From: Bradyrhizobium tropiciagri
GTDB lineage: Bacteria > Pseudomonadota > Alphaproteobacteria > Rhizobiales > Xanthobacteraceae
Assembly: GCF_018130545.1 (NCBI RefSeq)
Contig: NZ_JAFCKF010000006.1
Location: 124,001-188,000, forward strand
Direction of reading: 5' to 3'
Length of the DNA: 64,000 nucleotides
Shown: piece after piece, positions 47,849-58,468 of the stretch
How positions within the stretch are numbered: the stretch's first letter is position 1
Layout: every line of letters starts with the position of its first letter
Made by a program: the position numbers and the translations under genes
Notes under the pieces: generated by a model
Seen by the model: the letters and a program-made list of their open reading frames with translations, nothing else
Database searches by the model: none
What the model was told of the DNA's origin: nothing

Positions 47849-47872
47849 GTGGCCGGACTTTGGTCCGGCCAC
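47849..47872 (+). ncRNA. Perfect hairpin between infB and rbfA
   Basis: GTGGCCGGAC (47849-47858) pairs perfectly with GTCCGGCCAC (47863-47872) around a TTTG loop, 10 base pairs. No T-run follows, so it is unlikely to stop transcription; an RNase processing or mRNA stability site is possible. Confidence 0.55.
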
Positions 47873-47957
47873 CAGCGCATTGTCTGATTGAAAGCAAAGC
47901 TAGGACATTGATGCCCGCGGCCACGGCCTGCGGGCGCGACGGTTTTGGAAAAAGGTC

Positions 47958-48371
47958 ATGCCCCGTCAAAAGAAGAGTTCCAGCCCCGGCGGCTCACAAC
48001 GTCAGCTGCGCGTTGGCGAAACGGTTCGCCATGCAGTTGCCGAGATTCTGTCACAGGGTGAGGTCCACGATCCCGATCTCGAAGGCCACATCGTCACCGT
48101 TCCCGAGGTGCGTATGTCGCCGGACCTGAAGCTCGCGACGGTCTATGTGATGCCGCTCGGCGGACGCGACACCGACACGGTGATCGCAGCGCTCGAACGC
48201 AACAAGAAGTTCCTGCGCGGCGAGATCGCGCATCGCGTCAACCTGAAATTTGCACCCGATATTCGCTTCCGCGTCGACGAGCGGTTCGACGAGGCGGAGC
48301 GCATCGAGAAACTACTGCGGACACCTGCGGTGCAGCGAGACCTTGCACCCGATTCGGACGACGAGGAATGA
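47958..48371 (+). CDS. rbfA: Ribosome-binding factor A
   Basis: 137 residues; cold-shock-related 16S rRNA maturation factor. The KH-like core includes [47 protein letters not shown] and [18 protein letters not shown], diagnostic of RbfA. An N-terminal [14 protein letters not shown] stretch is typical of alphaproteobacterial forms. Its stop overlaps the truB start by four bases (ATGA), so translation is coupled. Confidence 0.96.
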   Translation: MPRQKKSSSPGGSQRQLRVGETVRHAVAEILSQGEVHDPDLEGHIVTVPEVRMSPDLKLATVYVMPLGGRDTDTVIAALERNKKFLRGEIAHRVNLKFAPDIRFRVDERFDEAERIEKLLRTPAVQRDLAPDSDDEE

Positions 48372-49477
48372 CTGTGATGACGACCAACAGCGTTATCGAC
48401 GCGAAGGATGCCGACGCGCGCGACGCTGAGCGGGATGCTTTTGCCGGACAGCGCAGCGACGATGCGCGCCGCACCAACAACGACCCGCGCCAGAAGCAGG
48501 GCAGGCAGAACCAGCAGCCGCGCCGCGACAAGCGCGACGTCCATGGCTGGGTGGTGCTCGACAAGCCGATCGGGATGACCTCGACCCAGGCGGTCGCCGT
48601 GCTCAAGCGCCTGTTCCAGGCCAAGCGTGCCGGCCATGCCGGCACCCTCGATCCGCTGGCCTCCGGCGGCTTGCCGATCGCACTCGGCGAAGCCACCAAG
48701 ACGGTGCCGTTCGTGATGGACGGTCGCAAGCGCTACCGCTTCACGGTGGCCTGGGGCGAGGAGCGCGACACCGACGACACCGAGGGACGGCCGGTCCGGA
48801 CCAGCGAGAACCGGCCGACCGCCGATTCGATCCGCGAGCTGCTGCCGCGCTTCACCGGGGTGATCGAGCAGATCCCGCCGCAATATTCGGCGATCAAGGT
48901 GCAGGGCGAGCGGGCCTATGATTTGGCGCGCGACGGCGAGACCGTGGAACTGAAGCCCCGCCCGGTCGAAATTCACGAATTAACCCTTGTGGAACATGGA
49001 GATAACGGCCAGTCCGTGTTCGAGGCCGAGTGCGGCAAGGGAACCTATGTCCGGGCCCTGGCTCGCGATATGGGCCGGATTCTGGGTTGTTTCGGCCATA
49101 TCTGCGCCCTGCGGCGGACCCTTGTCGGTCCGTTTACCGAAGCGGACATGATTCCGCTGGAACAGTTGGAGGCTTTATGCAATAGAGCCGCGTCTGGCGA
49201 GGGCAGCCTCGCCGACGCGCTTTTGCCCGTTGAGACCGCGCTGGACGACATCCCGGCACTGGCCGTCACACGGGCTGATGCGGCAAGGCTCCACAGGGGT
49301 CAGGCCGTTTTATTGCGCGGACGGGATGCGCCCAATACCAGCGGCACAGTCTATGTCACGGTAGCAGGCCGACTTCTCGCGCTTGCCGAAATTGGCAATG
49401 GCGAACTCATCCCCAAGCGCGTGTTCAACCTGAACGGACTGACTGCCAGTCCGGCTCGCAACAATGAAAGTAACTGA
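48368..49477 (+). CDS. truB: tRNA pseudouridine-55 synthase
   Basis: 369 residues. The catalytic Asp is D95 in [24 protein letters not shown]. The core begins at [13 protein letters not shown] (residue ~60); the preceding ~55 residues are charged and Gln/Asn/Arg-rich, an extension absent from E. coli TruB that may be disordered. The C-terminus has a PUA-like region. TruB isomerises U55 in the T-loop and acts as a tRNA chaperone. The start at 48368 overlaps rbfA. Confidence 0.96.
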   Translation: MTVMTTNSVIDAKDADARDAERDAFAGQRSDDARRTNNDPRQKQGRQNQQPRRDKRDVHGWVVLDKPIGMTSTQAVAVLKRLFQAKRAGHAGTLDPLASGGLPIALGEATKTVPFVMDGRKRYRFTVAWGEERDTDDTEGRPVRTSENRPTADSIRELLPRFTGVIEQIPPQYSAIKVQGERAYDLARDGETVELKPRPVEIHELTLVEHGDNGQSVFEAECGKGTYVRALARDMGRILGCFGHICALRRTLVGPFTEADMIPLEQLEALCNRAASGEGSLADALLPVETALDDIPALAVTRADAARLHRGQAVLLRGRDAPNTSGTVYVTVAGRLLALAEIGNGELIPKRVFNLNGLTASPARNNESN

Positions 49478-49479
49478 CG

Positions 49480-49749
49480 ATGTCGATTACCGCAGAACGC
49501 AAAGCGGAAGTCATCAAGACGAATGCCAACAAGGCCGGCGACACCGGCTCGCCCGAGGTTCAGGTCGCGATCCTGTCGGAACGCATCAATAACCTCACCG
49601 AGCACTTCAAGAGCCATGTGAAGGACAACCATTCACGCCGCGGCCTCCTGAAGCTCGTGTCGACGCGTCGTTCCCTGCTTGACTACATCAAGCGCAAGGA
49701 CGAGGCGCGCTACAAGGCGCTGCTCGAAAAGCACAACATCCGTCGTTGA
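49480..49749 (+). CDS. rpsO: 30S ribosomal protein S15
   Basis: 89 residues, exactly the family length. Conserved segments are [23 protein letters not shown] and [21 protein letters not shown]. It binds 16S rRNA early in assembly. It starts two bases after truB ends and is followed by a terminator, before a structured gap leading to pnp. Confidence 0.97.
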   Translation: MSITAERKAEVIKTNANKAGDTGSPEVQVAILSERINNLTEHFKSHVKDNHSRRGLLKLVSTRRSLLDYIKRKDEARYKALLEKHNIRR

Positions 49750-49759
49750 TTTGAGAAGC

Positions 49760-49785
49760 ACGCGCGCGAGGTTCGCGCGCGTTTT
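49760..49785 (+). terminator. Intrinsic terminator after rpsO
   Basis: ACGCGCGCGA pairs perfectly with TCGCGCGCGT around a three-base GGT loop, followed by TTT. It starts 11 bases after the rpsO stop and could be a partial terminator, as the downstream pnp gene is on the same strand. Confidence 0.8.
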
Positions 49786-50063
49786 CGCATGGTCGTCCGT
49801 GAACTCGGGCTTTCGAATTGTCGAAAGATGATCATGCGCAACAGCATGGCAATCGCCATGCGCACTAGCGTCCAGCAGCAATCCGGCAGCTGGACCGGGC
49901 AAGATGCCCAGATGACCGAAAGGATGGACGCCATCCGAAATCCAGAGACCATGGCAGGATCGCCGGATGCTGATCGCCACAAGCGCATCAGTGTCTCGCC
50001 GTCTTGGCATGGTCTTTGTGCTTCAGGGCACCGTGCTTTCGTGAAACCATGAAAGAAACCGAA
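49786..50063 (+). promoter_or_regulatory. Structured pnp leader region
   Basis: Between the rpsO terminator and pnp. It holds a series of hairpins: CTTTCGA-ATTG-TCGAAAG (49810-49827), GCATGGC-AATC-GCCATGC (49844-49861) and GGATGG-ACG-CCATCC (49922-49936). In E. coli the pnp leader hairpin is cut by RNase III and then used by PNPase for autoregulation; a similar role here is inference. A short reading frame (49789-50052) has no recognisable protein character and is not called. Confidence 0.5.
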
Positions 50064-52220
<2,157 letters not shown>

Positions 52221-52239
52221 GCCTGTTTGGAACGAAACC

Positions 52240-52277
52240 ACGAGGGGCGGCCGAAAGGCCGCCCCTCGTTTGTTTGT
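52240..52277 (+). terminator. Intrinsic terminator after pnp
   Basis: CGAGGGGCGGCC pairs with GGCCGCCCCTCG around a GAAA tetraloop, followed by TTTGTTTGT. It ends the rimP-pnp run. Confidence 0.9.
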
Positions 52278-52416
52278 CGTTTGATCCGGCGCGCTCCGGC
52301 TCGGCGTATGAGCCGGATGGCGGAACTCGCCGGCAGCGTCATCATCGCGTAGGCTGGCGACAATGATAGCGCGCCACAATTCCACGCGAAGCGCATCGCA
52401 GCCCGAGAGATCAACG

Positions 52417-52875
52417 ATGACGCCAACGGTGATCCGCGCCGCCCGGCCGGACGAATACGACGAGATCGCCCGCGTCTGGATGGAGAGCTGGGTCACGACG
52501 GGCCTCGCCGAGGCCAATGATGCCCTGCTCGCCAATCTGCGCGAGCGTCTGCGCCACGAGATCGCGCAGGGCTGGAGCCTGTTCGTCGCCGACGACAACG
52601 GTAAGCTGGCCGGCATGCTGGCACTGCACATCTCCGGCCATTACCTCGATCAGCTCTTCGTCGCCCCCGACTATCAAGGCAGGAGCATCGGGCGCCACCT
52701 GCTTGCCTTCACACGCGCGCAGATGCCCGACGAGATCTGGCTGAAATGCGCCCGCGGAAACGAAAAGGCCTGGCGTTGGTATGAACGCGAGGGCTTTTTG
52801 TACGAAGAGGAGAAGATCAACCCGCTGAACGGGCTGATGATGAAGTATTACCGGTGGAAGAGAGTTCGCGGCTGA
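52417..52875 (+). CDS. GNAT N-acetyltransferase
   Basis: 152 residues. The acetyl-CoA loop is visible in YLDQLFVAPDYQGRSIGRHLLAFTRAQ, and the C-terminal EKAWRWYEREGFLYEEEKINP is typical of the family. Substrate unknown. The ATG at 52417 begins the conserved TVIRAARPDEYDEIARVW segment; an in-frame ATG at 52363 would add 18 poorly conserved residues. The GST gene follows 44 bases downstream on the same strand. Confidence 0.88.
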   Translation: MTPTVIRAARPDEYDEIARVWMESWVTTGLAEANDALLANLRERLRHEIAQGWSLFVADDNGKLAGMLALHISGHYLDQLFVAPDYQGRSIGRHLLAFTRAQMPDEIWLKCARGNEKAWRWYEREGFLYEEEKINPLNGLMMKYYRWKRVRG

Positions 52876-52919
52876 CCTGCCGCGCATGTTCGTCCACGCC
52901 GAAGAAAGGCTCAAGCACC

Positions 52920-53516
52920 ATGATCAAGCTGTACTGGTCGCCGCGCTCGCGCTCGTTCTCCGCCATCTGGCTGCTGGAGGAATCCGGCCTGGCTTACGAA
53001 CGGGTGCTGACCGATATCAGCACCGGCGCGCAGAAATCGCCGGACTTCCTCAAGATCAACCCGATGGGCAAGGTGCCGGCGTTGACCAACGGCGACGCGG
53101 AGCTCGCCGAAGCGGCGGCGATCTGCGCCTATATCGCCGATCGCTATCCCGAAACGAAGCTCGCGCCGGCCGCGACCGACCCGAAGCGCGCACGCTATCT
53201 GCAGTGGCTGTTCTTCTCGCCGAGCTGCATCGAGCCGGCACTGATCCAGCTCTTCACCAAGCTCGAAGTGCCGACCAGCACCGCATCATGGGGCAGCGCC
53301 ACGCAGGTGTTCGACGTGCTCGACGCCGAATTGCAGAAGGGGTCGTGGATCCTCGGCGATCAGTTCTCCGCCGCCGACATCGCGATCGGCGCGGGACTGA
53401 ATTTTGCGGTGCGCGTGTTCAAGATGGTGCCGCCGCGGCCGTCGTTCGATGCCTATATCGACCGCTGCGTGGCGCGGCCTGCATTCCAGCGCGCGGAGAA
53501 GATCGCGGCGGGGTGA
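52920..53516 (+). CDS. Glutathione S-transferase family protein
   Basis: 198 residues. N-terminal thioredoxin-like domain with KLYWSPRSRSFSAIWLLEESGLAYERVLTD and the cis-Pro segment NPMGKVPALTNGDAELAEAAAICAYIADRYP; C-terminal helical domain with DQFSAADIAIGAGLNFA. The Ser in the SPRS segment is a candidate catalytic residue. Cytosolic detoxification enzyme; substrate unknown. Confidence 0.9.
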   Translation: MIKLYWSPRSRSFSAIWLLEESGLAYERVLTDISTGAQKSPDFLKINPMGKVPALTNGDAELAEAAAICAYIADRYPETKLAPAATDPKRARYLQWLFFSPSCIEPALIQLFTKLEVPTSTASWGSATQVFDVLDAELQKGSWILGDQFSAADIAIGAGLNFAVRVFKMVPPRPSFDAYIDRCVARPAFQRAEKIAAG

Positions 53517-53530
53517 ATTTGCGATCTCGC

Positions 53531-53649
53531 GTAGCCCGGATGAAGCGCAGCGCAATCCGGGACATTTTCTCCGCGGCGACGGACCCGGATTTCGCGGAGC
53601 CTGTCATCGGGCGCGCGTTCGCGCGACCCGTTGGCTCCATCCGGGCTAC
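53531..53649. repeat. Palindromic repeat family 5 (GTAGCCCGGATG type)
   Basis: GTAGCCCGGATG at 53531 and its complement CATCCGGGCTAC at 53638-53649 bound a 119-base element. A half-copy GTAGCCCGGATGGAGCC is at 59481-59497 and a degenerate half at about 11638-11671. It lies between the convergent GST and fabV genes. Confidence 0.75.
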
Positions 53650-53672
53650 CAAGCAGTGGAGTTCCGAACGAC

Positions 53673-54845
53673 CTATCTCGGCACGACGCGCGGATCGACG
53701 TCCTGCGTGTAGTCGACGCCGTCGATGCCGAAGCCGAACAGGCGCAGGAACTGGGTCTTGTATTCGCCGAGGTCGGCCAGCTCGCCGAGCGTCTCGGTGG
53801 TGAGCAGCGGCCAGCGCCGCGACACTTCGGTCTGCACGTCCGGCGAAAGCTCCCAATCGTCGACCCGGATGCGCTGTGCGTCATCGAGCGCGACGTCCTT
53901 GCCGAGGCGGGTGCGGAACAGGCGGTCGATCTGCTCGATGCAGCCTTCATGCAGACCGAGCTGCTTCATCACCTTGAACAGCACGGTGCCATAGAGCGGC
54001 ACCACCGGTATAGCCGAGCTCGCCTGGGTGACCACGGCCTTCAGCGCGACGACGCGGGCCGCGTCGGCACCAAGCCGGCCGCGGATCGCTTCCGCCTTGC
54101 TGTCGAGATCGACCTTGGCGCGGCCGAGCGTGCCGTTCCAGTAGATCGGCCAGGTCAGCTCACTGCCGATATAGGTGTAGTTGAGCGTGCGGAAGCCCGG
54201 CGCCAGCACCCCGGCATCCGCGAGTTGATCGATCCAGCGCTTCCAGTCGTCGCCGCCCATCACCGCGACGGTCGCCGCGGTCTGCTCTTCGTTCGCCGGC
54301 TCAAGGGTGGTCTGGAACACCTCGCCGGTCTCGGTGTCGAGCGTCTTGATCTCGACCGGGGCGCCGAGCGGCTTGATCACCGAGCGATAGGTCTTGCCGG
54401 TGTCCGGATCGGTCCGAACCGGCGCGGCCATGCTGTAGACCAGCAGATCGAGCTGGCCGAATTTTTCGCGCACGCGCGCGATGAAGTCTTTCTTCAGCTC
54501 GTCGGAGAAGGCGTCGCCTTCCAGCGTGAGCGGAGAGCGTCCGATCTTCTCGGCCTCGATCTCAAAGGCGCGGTTGTTGTACCAGCCGGCGCTGGCGCTT
54601 CTCTTTTCCGACGGCTCGCGCTCCAGCGACACGCCGATCGTATCGGCGCCGCCGGCGAAGGTCGCGACGATACGGCTCGCAAGACCATAGCCTGTCGAGC
54701 AGCCCAGCACGGCGACGCGCTTCGGGCAGTCGGCAACCGGGCCCTGCTTGAGGACATAGGCAATCTGTTCGCGGACATTGGTGGCGCAGCCAACCGGATG
54801 CGCCGTCGTGCAGATGAAGCCTCGCACGCGCGGTTCGATAATCAT
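53673..54845 (-). CDS. fabV: Enoyl-ACP reductase, FabV type
   Basis: 390 residues. The FabV pattern is clear from the N-terminus: MIIEPRVRGFICTTAHPVG, GCSTGYGLASRI (NADH binding) and SASAGWYNNRAFE. The catalytic Y235-x8-K244 is visible in IYWNGTLGRAK, at the same positions as in characterised FabV enzymes. It catalyses the last reduction of fatty acid elongation and belongs to the triclosan-tolerant ENR class. The start ATG at 54845 is preferred over a GTG two codons upstream. It lies 78 bases downstream of fabB and most likely shares its transcript. In S. meliloti this position after fabA-fabB holds a FabI. Confidence 0.95.
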   Translation of the reverse strand: MIIEPRVRGFICTTAHPVGCATNVREQIAYVLKQGPVADCPKRVAVLGCSTGYGLASRIVATFAGGADTIGVSLEREPSEKRSASAGWYNNRAFEIEAEKIGRSPLTLEGDAFSDELKKDFIARVREKFGQLDLLVYSMAAPVRTDPDTGKTYRSVIKPLGAPVEIKTLDTETGEVFQTTLEPANEEQTAATVAVMGGDDWKRWIDQLADAGVLAPGFRTLNYTYIGSELTWPIYWNGTLGRAKVDLDSKAEAIRGRLGADAARVVALKAVVTQASSAIPVVPLYGTVLFKVMKQLGLHEGCIEQIDRLFRTRLGKDVALDDAQRIRVDDWELSPDVQTEVSRRWPLLTTETLGELADLGEYKTQFLRLFGFGIDGVDYTQDVDPRVVPR

Positions 54846-54923
54846 TCCCACCCCATTCCGGATCGTTGCAATATCCCCATTCGCTGCCTGCGGACCTCCC
54901 TCAGCAAGCGAGGAGAGATGAAA

Positions 54924-56147
54924 TCACGCGTCAAGCCGCCTGAACACCAGCGTCGCGTTGGTGCCGCCGAAGCCGAACGAATTCGACAGCACGGTGGTGA
55001 GCTTGGCGTTGTCGATGCGCTTGCGCACGATCGGCATGTCGGCGAATGCCGGATCAAGCTCGGTGATGTGCGCGCTCTCGCAGACGAAGCCGTTGTTGAG
55101 CATCAGCAGCGAGTAGATCGCTTCCTGCACACCGGTAGCGCCGAGCGAATGGCCGGTTAGCGCCTTGGTCGCCGAGATCGGCGGGCATTTGTCGCCGGTG
55201 CCGAACACCTTGCGGATCGCCTCGATCTCCGGCGGATCGCCGGCCGGCGTCGAGGTCGCGTGCGGATTGATGTAATCGACCGGCGTGTTGACCGTCGACA
55301 TCGCCATGCGCATGCAGCGCTCGGCGCCCTCGCCCGACGGCGCCACCATGTCGTATCCGTCCGAGGTCGCGCCATAGCCGACGACCTCACCATAGATCCG
55401 CGCGCCGCGTGCCTTGGCGTGCTCGAGCTCTTCCAGCACCACGACGCCGGCACCGCCGGCGATCACGAAACCGTCGCGGCTGATGTCGTAGGGACGCGAG
55501 GCCGTCGCCGGCGTGTCGTTATACTTCGAGGACATCGCGCCCATGGCGTCGAACAGCACCGACAGCGTCCAGTCGAGTTCCTCGCAGCCGCCGGCGAAGA
55601 TGACGTCCTGCTTGCCGATCTGGATCGTCTCATAGGCGTTGCCGATGCAGTGGTTCGACGTCGCGCAAGCGGACGAGATCGAGTAGTTCACGCCCTTGAT
55701 CTTGAACCAGGTCGCGAGCGTCGCCGATGCGGTCGACGACATGCCCTTCGGCACAGCGAACGGACCGACGCGCTTCGGGCCCTTGGCGCGCGCGATATCG
55801 GCGGCCTCAACCAGCGTGCGCGTCGACGGTCCGCCGGATCCCATGATGATGCCGGTACGGATGTTGGAGACTTCGTTCTCCTCGAGGCCGGAGTCGCGGA
55901 TCGCCTGTTCCATCGCGACGTGATTCCAGGCCGCACCTTCGGCAAGGAACCGCATCGCGCGGCGATCGATCACCTCGGCAGGATTGAGTGTCGGCGCACC
56001 GTGCACCTGCGACCGGAAGCCAAGCTCAGCGGCCTTCTCCGCACGCGAAATGCCCGATTTCGCCTCATAGAGGCTCGCAAGCACTTCCTGGGTGTTGTTA
56101 CCGATGGACGAGACAATGCCCATCCCCGTGATGACAACCCGCCTCAT
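54924..56147 (-). CDS. fabB: Beta-ketoacyl-ACP synthase I
   Basis: 407 residues; condenses acyl-ACP with malonyl-ACP, in the branch needed for unsaturated fatty acids. The catalytic triad can be placed: C161 in [17 protein letters not shown]296 in [15 protein letters not shown] and H333 in [12 protein letters not shown], one to two residues from the E. coli FabB positions. It lies 43 bases downstream of fabA in the same direction. Confidence 0.96.
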   Translation of the reverse strand: MRRVVITGMGIVSSIGNNTQEVLASLYEAKSGISRAEKAAELGFRSQVHGAPTLNPAEVIDRRAMRFLAEGAAWNHVAMEQAIRDSGLEENEVSNIRTGIIMGSGGPSTRTLVEAADIARAKGPKRVGPFAVPKGMSSTASATLATWFKIKGVNYSISSACATSNHCIGNAYETIQIGKQDVIFAGGCEELDWTLSVLFDAMGAMSSKYNDTPATASRPYDISRDGFVIAGGAGVVVLEELEHAKARGARIYGEVVGYGATSDGYDMVAPSGEGAERCMRMAMSTVNTPVDYINPHATSTPAGDPPEIEAIRKVFGTGDKCPPISATKALTGHSLGATGVQEAIYSLLMLNNGFVCESAHITELDPAFADMPIVRKRIDNAKLTTVLSNSFGFGGTNATLVFRRLDA

Positions 56148-56190
56148 GTTCGCCTCGCCCTGCCTTTAAGTTTCCGCATCACGGTCCTGC

Positions 56191-56712
56191 TCAAGACGGC
56201 GCCGTGCCCTGCTTGAACAATCCGACTTTCAAGTCCTTGGCGCGATAAATAATCTCGTCGTCCATGGAAAGCCACCCGTCGGCAATTCCAAGCACGAGCT
56301 TGGACCGCATCACGCGCTTGATATCGATGTTGTACACAACCTTGCGCGCGTGCGGCAGCACCTGTCCCGAGAACTTCAGCTCGCCGAGGCCGAGCGCGCG
56401 GCCACGACCTTCGCCTCCGCTCCAGCCCAGGTAAAAGCCGACCATTTGCCACATGGCATCGAGGCCGAGGCAGCCCGGCATCACCGGATCGTTCTTGAAA
56501 TGGCAACCGAAGAACCAGAGATCCGGCTTCACTTCGAGCTCGGCGCGCACCAGACCCTTGCCGTACTCGCCGCCGGTTTCCGAGATCTCGCTGATCCGAT
56601 CGAACATCAGCATCGGCGGTAGCGGCAACTGGGCGTTGCCGGGACCGAAAAGCTCGCCCCGCCCGCAAGCCAGCAAATCCTCGTATTCGTAACCGCCGCG
56701 CCGATCCAGCAT
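56191..56712 (-). CDS. fabA: 3-hydroxydecanoyl-ACP dehydratase/isomerase
   Basis: 173 residues; makes the cis double bond at the C10 stage of fatty acid synthesis. Catalytic H71 ([14 protein letters not shown]) and D85 ([17 protein letters not shown]) match E. coli H70/D84. The ATG at 56712 is the family start. It is the first gene of the fabA-fabB-fabV run and diverges from irr with 331 bases between, as in other Rhizobiales. Confidence 0.96.
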   Translation of the reverse strand: MLDRRGGYEYEDLLACGRGELFGPGNAQLPLPPMLMFDRISEISETGGEYGKGLVRAELEVKPDLWFFGCHFKNDPVMPGCLGLDAMWQMVGFYLGWSGGEGRGRALGLGELKFSGQVLPHARKVVYNIDIKRVMRSKLVLGIADGWLSMDDEIIYRAKDLKVGLFKQGTAPS

Positions 56713-57043
56713 CCTCTATCCACCTCTGATATCCCGATGAAGCGCCCTTTGCTTGGTCGGACCTTAATCTACCCACGGGAACTGGAATATCTCGTCCCGC
56801 ATCTTGGCGCTACCTGGGTACGCTACCGGCCTGTTATCTCTGCCGAAAGCGCATATGTGGTCCGCGCGCTCTCTAACATAGGGCTAACTGGGCGGCAAAG
56901 CCGCATTCCGATGATAAATGACCGTCATCCAATAGGTTTCTACCGCAGCTTGGATTCGTTCTAGTTGCGAAAAACTTGCATCTGATGGGCATCCTTTTTA
57001 TATTTATGAGGAATATTGCCTGAGTTGGGTGCATAGAGTGGAT
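56713..57043. other. Divergent promoter region fabA / irr
   Basis: 331 bases without a gene. The irr side carries an AT-rich stretch (TTTTTATATTTATGAGGAATA, ~56995-57015) and, just before it, the three-hexamer Fur-site candidate. No clear FabR-like or other operator was recognised on the fabA side. Confidence 0.6.
56977..56994 (+). promoter_or_regulatory. Candidate Fur-binding site of the irr promoter
   Basis: TGCATC-TGATGG-GCATCC: three adjacent imperfect hexamers. Published work on B. japonicum irr describes a Fur site made of three imperfect direct-repeat hexamers in this promoter (recalled, not checked here). It lies 50-67 bases before the irr start codon. Confidence 0.5.
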
Positions 57044-57535
57044 ATGAACGAGGAAGTACCGGCTGTGAACGATGATGCCGTGCACCCGGCTGCCCGGGGC
57101 GCTGGGCACCACCCTGCCCTGACTGGCTGCCCGTGGCACGACGTCAACGAGATGCTGCAGTCTGCCGGTCTCCGGCCGACCCGGCAGCGCATGGCGCTGG
57201 GCTGGCTGCTGTTCGGCAAGGGTGCCCGCCACCTGACCGCTGAAATGCTGTACGAGGAAGCCACGCTGGCCAAGGTTCCGGTGTCGCTGGCGACCGTCTA
57301 CAACACGCTCAACCAGCTGACCGATGCCGGCCTGCTGCGCCAGGTCAGCGTCGACGGCACCAAGACCTATTTCGACACCAACGTGTCGACCCATCACCAC
57401 TTCTATCTCGAGCACAACCACGAGCTGGTCGATATTCCCGACCCGAACCTCGTGCTGTCGAAGATGCCCAACGTGCCGGAAGGCTACGAGATTTCCCGCG
57501 TCGACATGGTCGTGCGGCTGCGCAAGAAGCGCTGA
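57044..57535 (+). CDS. irr: Iron response regulator Irr
   Basis: 163 residues, Fur family, the length of B. japonicum Irr. Two features identify it: C29 in a GCPWHD heme-regulatory motif and the H117-H118-H119 cluster in STHHHFYLEHNHEL. Irr senses iron through heme at the site of synthesis and is degraded when heme is plentiful; it controls heme and iron-uptake genes. The ATG at 57044 gives the published numbering; a GTG at 57029 is rejected. Downstream is a clean terminator. It diverges from fabA-fabB-fabV. Confidence 0.96.
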   Translation: MNEEVPAVNDDAVHPAARGAGHHPALTGCPWHDVNEMLQSAGLRPTRQRMALGWLLFGKGARHLTAEMLYEEATLAKVPVSLATVYNTLNQLTDAGLLRQVSVDGTKTYFDTNVSTHHHFYLEHNHELVDIPDPNLVLSKMPNVPEGYEISRVDMVVRLRKKR

Positions 57536-57563
57536 GCCGGCCTAACCGTCGATTTGAGTTGTG

Positions 57564-57589
57564 ATGGCCGGGCTCGTCCCGGCCATTTT
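57564..57589 (+). terminator. Intrinsic terminator after irr
   Basis: ATGGCCGGG pairs with CCCGGCCAT around a CTCGT loop, followed by TTTT. It starts 29 bases after the irr stop. Confidence 0.85.
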
Positions 57590-57607
57590 CGTTTGGGACG
57601 AGGAAGC

Positions 57608-58132
57608 TCAGTCCACCTTCTCGTCGGCGTAGACGCCCCAGAGGCGCTGCTGCTCGATCCAGCCGTCGAAGCCGTTGCCGGTGACCCGGCACCAGTTGTT
57701 GGCGCACTTCTTGACCTGCGCGACGACACCGGCCTGCAGCCGTGCCGCGATCGCGCTGGTGGCGTCGGGACGATCGTACAGCGAAGCCAGATCGTCCTTG
57801 TTCTTCATCGTGACGACCGCGGTACGGCGGCCCGACAGCAGGGAGTGATAGACCCAGCCTTCGGCTCCTTCCGAATCGCGCACCCGGCGCCAGTTCTCGA
57901 ACTCGGCGGTGATTTCGACCGGCAACCCCGAACGGGTGTAGACCCAGGCGACGTCGTTGTCCTTGGTCGGGCCTCCCCTGACGTTCACATGGTCGGATTT
58001 CAGGCTGACATAGCGGGGAATCGGCAGGCCGCTGGTGGTGGGGCTCAAATCCTTGGCGGTATGTCCGGGATTGACCGACGCACTCAGCATGCTCCCGACC
58101 AGCGCCACCAACGAACCGAAACGCCAGACCAT
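57608..58132 (-). CDS. Exported bacterial SH3-domain protein
   Basis: 174 residues with an N-terminal hydrophobic segment (WRFGSLVALVGSMLSASV), likely a signal peptide or anchor. The mature part holds two SH3-like repeats: SDHVNVRGGPTKDNDVAWVYTRSGLPVEI with GAEGWVYHSLLSGRR, then a second copy with LQAGVVAQVKKCANNWCRV and GFDGWIEQQRLWGV. These domains often bind cell-wall material in the periplasm; two Cys (CANNWC) may form a disulfide. Function unknown. The start at 58132 has an AGGAG ribosome site eight bases away. Confidence 0.85.
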   Translation of the reverse strand: MVWRFGSLVALVGSMLSASVNPGHTAKDLSPTTSGLPIPRYVSLKSDHVNVRGGPTKDNDVAWVYTRSGLPVEITAEFENWRRVRDSEGAEGWVYHSLLSGRRTAVVTMKNKDDLASLYDRPDATSAIAARLQAGVVAQVKKCANNWCRVTGNGFDGWIEQQRLWGVYADEKVD

Positions 58133-58468
58133 CAACTCGTCTCCTGCCGAGATGTCCAACCCGCATACGGCGAGCTGCAACCCAAACCCAAATCCATGCC
58201 CGAAGGCCCCTGCGCCTGCGCCATTCCCTGCCCGCGTGGATCCGAGGGGTTCTTGTCTTGGCCCGGCCTTCTGCTAGAGAGGACGGAACGCCTGAGAGCC
58301 AGAACACCCGAATTTCCCCTGACGAAAGTCGGGGCAAGTATCGGGGAACCCTAGGAAACGCGAAGGAAACGCCGGGACAGCGCGGCTATCAGCAGTGTCG
58401 AACAACCGGGTTAATGAGGCCTCAACGGCTCGGTTTTTGACGAGCCGCGCGCCTCATGAAAGCAGGAC

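Noticed and set aside
49789-50052. 87-codon frame between rpsO and pnp
   Set aside because: No ribosome site or family resemblance; it lies across the leader hairpins and overlaps the pnp start region.
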